In this document: one piece after another, positions 6,707 through 9,170 of the stretch
How positions within the stretch are numbered: the first letter of the stretch is position 1
How the letters are laid out: the number at the start of each line of letters is the position of its first letter
Source: Bdellovibrionales bacterium
GTDB taxonomy: Bacteria; Bdellovibrionota; Bdellovibrionia; Bdellovibrionales; UBA1609
DNA length: 9,170 nucleotides
Direction: 5' to 3'
Assembly: GCA_027451425.1 (NCBI GenBank)
Contig: DAIDJH010000048.1
Span: 1-9,170 of the forward strand
The notes under the pieces: generated by a model
What the model saw: the letters and a program-made list of their open reading frames with translations, nothing else
Database searches by the model: none
What the model was told of the DNA's origin: nothing
Position numbers and translations under genes: made by a program

Positions 6707-7915
6707 TTAATTATGCAAATACCGTTGTAGAATCCCCGCGACTTTATCGGTCGCGCCCTTTTCGCCCAACAATTCCCTCGTACGACAGAGCTCGGACTCG
6801 ACCTGTCGATAGTGGGAGTCATCGTACAAGAGCCGCGACAATTCGCTTTTCAAGCGCTCCGGATTTGCCTGCTCTTGAAATAACTCAGTCACGGCGTCTT
6901 TGCCAAGAATCAAATTGATAAGCCCGAAAAACGCAGTGCCTTTAACAAAACGTTTGGCCATCCACGCTGTGACGGCATTCATTTTATACATGATCACCAT
7001 CGGCCGCTCCATAAGGCCGACAACAAGCGTTGCCGTGCCCGATGCGCATAGCACGACATCCACAATCCTTGTCATGCGCAGCGGATCATCTTTCATAAAA
7101 ATAAGCGGCAGATCTTGATTGGGGATCATCGCCTTCACCTGCTCGAAAGAAACGGTCGGCGCGAGCAGCAGAGCAAATTTCAATTTTGGATTTTCGCGAT
7201 GAAGAAGTTCGGCCGTCCGCAGTTGTACAGCCAAATGGTGCCCGAGCTCGGATGGCCGGCTACCCGGCATGAGACCAACGACCTGGTCGGCTTTGGTTAA
7301 GCCGTAACGGTTCCGCCACTTTTCGCGTTCACCGGCGTCAAATAATTCCGGTGAAATTTCGTCTAGGAGCGGATGCCCCACGAATTCAACATTCACGCCA
7401 CGGGTCTCATAAAATGGCTTTTCAAAAGGCAAAATAACCAGCATTTGATCGACGTATTTTTGGATATGCTGAATGCGGCTCGTGCGCCACGCCCAAACCT
7501 GCGGTGAAATGTAGTAGACGATTTTAAAATCTGTGCCAATTTTTTTGCCAAGGTTCTTTATTTTTTTAGCTAGCCGCAGATTAAAACCCGGATAATCGAG
7601 AAGCAGGATCACATTCGGCTTTCGTTTGACGGCTTCATCTGCCAGTCGGTGAAAGACCTCGCGAATTTTTCCGAAATGCTTGAACACTTCAACAAAACCG
7701 ACGACAGCCATTTCTTCAGACCGACCGATAACTTCAAATCCAAGCCGCTCCATCTCACGGCTGCCCACGCCAAAAGCACGAATGTGCATACCGTCGGGCC
7801 AACGATGTTGTTGCTCAACTCGCTGCCAGTATTCAAGGAGTCGTTGTGCGTACAGACAACTCGACGCCTCAGCGGCGACGATCATCACGTTCACTTCGTT
7901 TTTCGATTGCGCCAA
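6707..7915 (-). CDS. lpxB: Lipid-A-disaccharide synthase LpxB
   Basis: GT19 glycosyltransferase joining UDP-diacylglucosamine and lipid X into the beta-1,6 lipid A disaccharide, peripheral to the inner membrane. About 402 residues from the TTG at 7913-7915 (E. coli 382). Family blocks in order: VNVMIVAAEASSCLYAQRL (the usual GEASGD is altered), VVGFVEVF, LLLDYPGFNLRLAKK (the Asp matches the proposed catalytic Asp98 of E. coli), YYISPQVWAWR, VGHPLLDEI, LMPGSRPSELGHH, and CASGTATLVVGLMERPMV with the basic helix MAKRFVKG near the C-terminus. The TTG has GGAG at 7-base spacing. An ATG at 7949-7951 would add 12 residues without a usable ribosome site, and the ATG at 7883-7885 would cut into the first strand. 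The chosen start overlaps the oxidoreductase gene by 47 bases. Confidence 0.95.
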   Translation of the reverse strand: MAQSKNEVNVMIVAAEASSCLYAQRLLEYWQRVEQQHRWPDGMHIRAFGVGSREMERLGFEVIGRSEEMAVVGFVEVFKHFGKIREVFHRLADEAVKRKPNVILLLDYPGFNLRLAKKIKNLGKKIGTDFKIVYYISPQVWAWRTSRIQHIQKYVDQMLVILPFEKPFYETRGVNVEFVGHPLLDEISPELFDAGEREKWRNRYGLTKADQVVGLMPGSRPSELGHHLAVQLRTAELLHRENPKLKFALLLAPTVSFEQVKAMIPNQDLPLIFMKDDPLRMTRIVDVVLCASGTATLVVGLMERPMVIMYKMNAVTAWMAKRFVKGTAFFGLINLILGKDAVTELFQEQANPERLKSELSRLLYDDSHYRQVESELCRTRELLGEKGATDKVAGILQRYLHN

Positions 7916-8828
7916 TGATTTGCTCCGCCAAGCGAAGTGCGCGCAGACCATCCTCGCCGGTCACCACGCACGGTTGATCCGAAAGGCAAGAATCGACAAA
8001 AGCTTCGGTCTCTCGAAGAAGCGCGTCGCTTTTTTCGAGATTCCAAGATTCCATATCAATCGGCGGCGAACCTTCACCGTTCCACTCGCCAGTTTTTGTA
8101 AATAGACGTACCTCACCTGAGCCGAAATCCATTGATAAATATTGTGCATCTTGAAAGACGCGGAACTTTCTCTGGCTATTGAGACTGACACGCGATGCTG
8201 TAACGTTGGCAACCGCCCCAGAAGAAAACTCGATTCGCGCATTGGCAATGTCATCAGTGCGCGTAAGAACGGGAGTGCCAACTGCGGCGACCGATACCGG
8301 CTCGCTTTTCACCAAATGCAAAATCATATCGAGATCGTGGATCATAAGATCGAGAACCACGTTCACGTCGACACCACGAGGCTTAAAAGGAGCCAGCCGA
8401 TGACACTCGATAAAAAGCGGTTTTTTCAACTTTGCCTCAGCCGCCACAAGCGCCGGATTGAAACGCTCGACATGCCCAACTTGCAATTTTAATTTACGGG
8501 AGCGGGCTAAATCGCAAAGCGTTTGTGCCTCAGCGCTCGTCGTGGTGATGGGCTTTTCGACGTGAAGGTGCACACCACGCTCCAGAAAAAACTTGGCGAT
8601 TTCAAAATGCGAGGACGTCGTTGTCGCGATCGTCGCGGCATCAACTTGCCCCGCTATCTCTTCAAGCGATGAAAATGTACGCACGTTCAATTCACGCGCC
8701 ACTTCTTCGGCACGCGCCTTATTCGCGTCGTACACGCCAATCAACTCGGAGCGATCAATAAGTTTGTACTTCTGCGCATGAAAGCGACCAAGATAGCCGA
8801 CGCCGACGACGGCCGTCCGCAACCTCAT
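7869..8828 (-). CDS. Gfo/Idh/MocA NAD(P)-dependent oxidoreductase, GnnA-like
   Basis: Probable cytoplasmic sugar-nucleotide dehydrogenase of 319 residues. The N-terminal Rossmann fold has VVGVGYLGRFH (Gly9, Gly11, Gly14) for NAD(P). The family catalytic Lys is Lys92 in HVEKPIT. The C-terminal substrate domain has GHVERFNPA (119-126) and LDLMIHDLDMI, with Asp160 and His164 at the usual active-site positions. The gene lies exactly between lpxA and lpxB. In Acidithiobacillus ferrooxidans and Leptospira a homologue at this locus, GnnA, oxidises the 3-OH of UDP-GlcNAc so that GnnB can aminate it, giving UDP-GlcNAc3N for lipid A. That role is inferred here from family and position; gnnB is not seen. 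The ATG overlaps the lpxA stop as ATGA, with GGGAG 7 bases upstream, so the two genes are probably translationally coupled. Confidence 0.9.
   Translation of the reverse strand: MRLRTAVVGVGYLGRFHAQKYKLIDRSELIGVYDANKARAEEVARELNVRTFSSLEEIAGQVDAATIATTTSSHFEIAKFFLERGVHLHVEKPITTTSAEAQTLCDLARSRKLKLQVGHVERFNPALVAAEAKLKKPLFIECHRLAPFKPRGVDVNVVLDLMIHDLDMILHLVKSEPVSVAAVGTPVLTRTDDIANARIEFSSGAVANVTASRVSLNSQRKFRVFQDAQYLSMDFGSGEVRLFTKTGEWNGEGSPPIDMESWNLEKSDALLRETEAFVDSCLSDQPCVVTGEDGLRALRLAEQIIGAIEKRSERDDRRR
7923..7926 (-). promoter_or_regulatory. Shine-Dalgarno supporting a TTG start for lpxB
   Basis: GGAG on the minus strand lies 7 bases before the TTG at 7913-7915, within the oxidoreductase coding region. 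Neither alternative ATG (7951 or 7885) has a comparable site, so this motif decides the lpxB start. Confidence 0.6.
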
Positions 8829-9170
8829 CTCGCCACTCCCGATTTTGAACTTTTAATGAAGTGAATGAGGTGCTGGATATGATCGCTTGCCTGGCATTCT
8901 TCGGTGATTTTCTGCAAAGCCTCGTCGACCGTGCGATCTCCCATGACAATAAACTTAATGGCACGCGCAATGTTTTCAACTTCGTCCTTAGTAAAACCGG
9001 CGCGCTGTATACCAATTTTATTGGTAGCCCGCGCCCGGGCCATTTCACTCCCTTCAGCGATACAATACGGGAGAATGTCTTTTCGTATATGACTTGCCCC
9101 GCCGACATAGGCATATCGACCGACGCGCGCGAATTGAACAATCCCGCACATGCCACCTATCCGCGCAAAG
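8825..9170 (-). CDS. lpxA: UDP-N-acetylglucosamine acyltransferase LpxA, C-terminal part
   Basis: First enzyme of lipid A synthesis, moving a 3-hydroxyacyl chain from ACP to position 3 of UDP-GlcNAc (or UDP-GlcNAc3N). Only about the last 114 codons are present. The frame is open to the window edge and upstream of the internal ATG (9149-9151) reads F-A-R-I-G-G, so that ATG is not the start. Aligned from memory with E. coli LpxA, FARIGGMCGIVQFARVGRYAYVGG matches residues about 150-173, the last turns of the left-handed beta helix. PYCIAEGSEMARARATNKIGIQRAGF matches PYVIAQG...VNIEGLKRRGF. The rest is the C-terminal alpha-helical domain. The Gly matching the acyl-length ruler Gly173 is kept; the position of His160 is Val. 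The catalytic His125 region lies outside the window. Confidence 0.93.
   Translation of the reverse strand, partial: FARIGGMCGIVQFARVGRYAYVGGASHIRKDILPYCIAEGSEMARARATNKIGIQRAGFTKDEVENIARAIKFIVMGDRTVDEALQKITEECQASDHIQHLIHFIKSSKSGVAR
8836..8840 (-). promoter_or_regulatory. Shine-Dalgarno for the GnnA-like gene at the ATGA junction
   Basis: GGGAG on the minus strand is 7 bases before the ATG at 8826-8828, whose last two bases belong to the lpxA TGA stop (8825-8827). Confidence 0.6.

Noticed and set aside
8959..8973. TGGCACG-N4-ATGT on the plus strand resembling a sigma-54 promoter
   Set aside because: The -12 element lacks the key GC, it lies antisense inside lpxA, and no plus-strand gene follows. 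Probably a chance match despite the NtrC-type regulator nearby.
8755..9156. 133-codon minus-strand frame across lpxA and the oxidoreductase
   Set aside because: The other frame over 8825-9170 clearly matches LpxA, so this one is a shadow.

Overview
The window reads as a chromosomal segment from a Gram-negative, lipopolysaccharide-making bacterium of moderate GC content. The gene set and layout are most like Bdellovibrionota or other former deltaproteobacteria. The pointers are lpxA directly followed by a Gfo/Idh/MocA oxidoreductase and then lpxB, a glycosyltransferase-9 protein with a Cys-rich N-terminus, and an NtrC-type regulator next door. The taxon is an inference; no rRNA or other marker is present.

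Layout: bases 2-1360 (+) hold a sigma-54-dependent, NtrC-family response regulator whose first codons lie outside the window. It converges, with only 9 bp between stop codons, on a block of eight genes that fills 1370-9170 on the minus strand. In transcription order (right to left) these are: the C-terminal part of lpxA, a GnnA-like oxidoreductase, lpxB, lpxK, an LpxL/HtrB-type acyltransferase, a DUF3108 lipoprotein with a very basic segment, and two glycosyltransferase-9 (heptosyltransferase-like) genes. Adjacent genes overlap by 4, 47, 29, 22 and 77 bases at five of the seven junctions. The other two gaps are 30 bases and about 86 bases, so the block is probably one operon. No gene-free stretch exceeds 100 bases.

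Function: the operon covers most of the Raetz pathway from the first UDP-sugar acylation (LpxA) through disaccharide formation (LpxB), 4'-phosphorylation (LpxK) and secondary acylation (LpxL). It ends with probable inner-core glycosyltransferases and an envelope lipoprotein of unknown role. The oxidoreductase between lpxA and lpxB suggests that the lipid A sugar may be 2,3-diamino-2,3-dideoxyglucose, as reported for Bdellovibrio bacteriovorus, Leptospira and Acidithiobacillus. The matching aminotransferase (gnnB) and the Kdo transferase (waaA) are not in the window.

No mobile elements, CRISPR arrays, rRNA or tRNA genes were seen. Most of the window is recognisable lipid A/core biosynthesis. 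The less ordinary parts are the second GT9 protein (catalytic Asp replaced by Ala, extra N-terminal Cys cluster), the Lys/Arg/His-packed lipoprotein, and sequence deviations in LpxB and LpxA.
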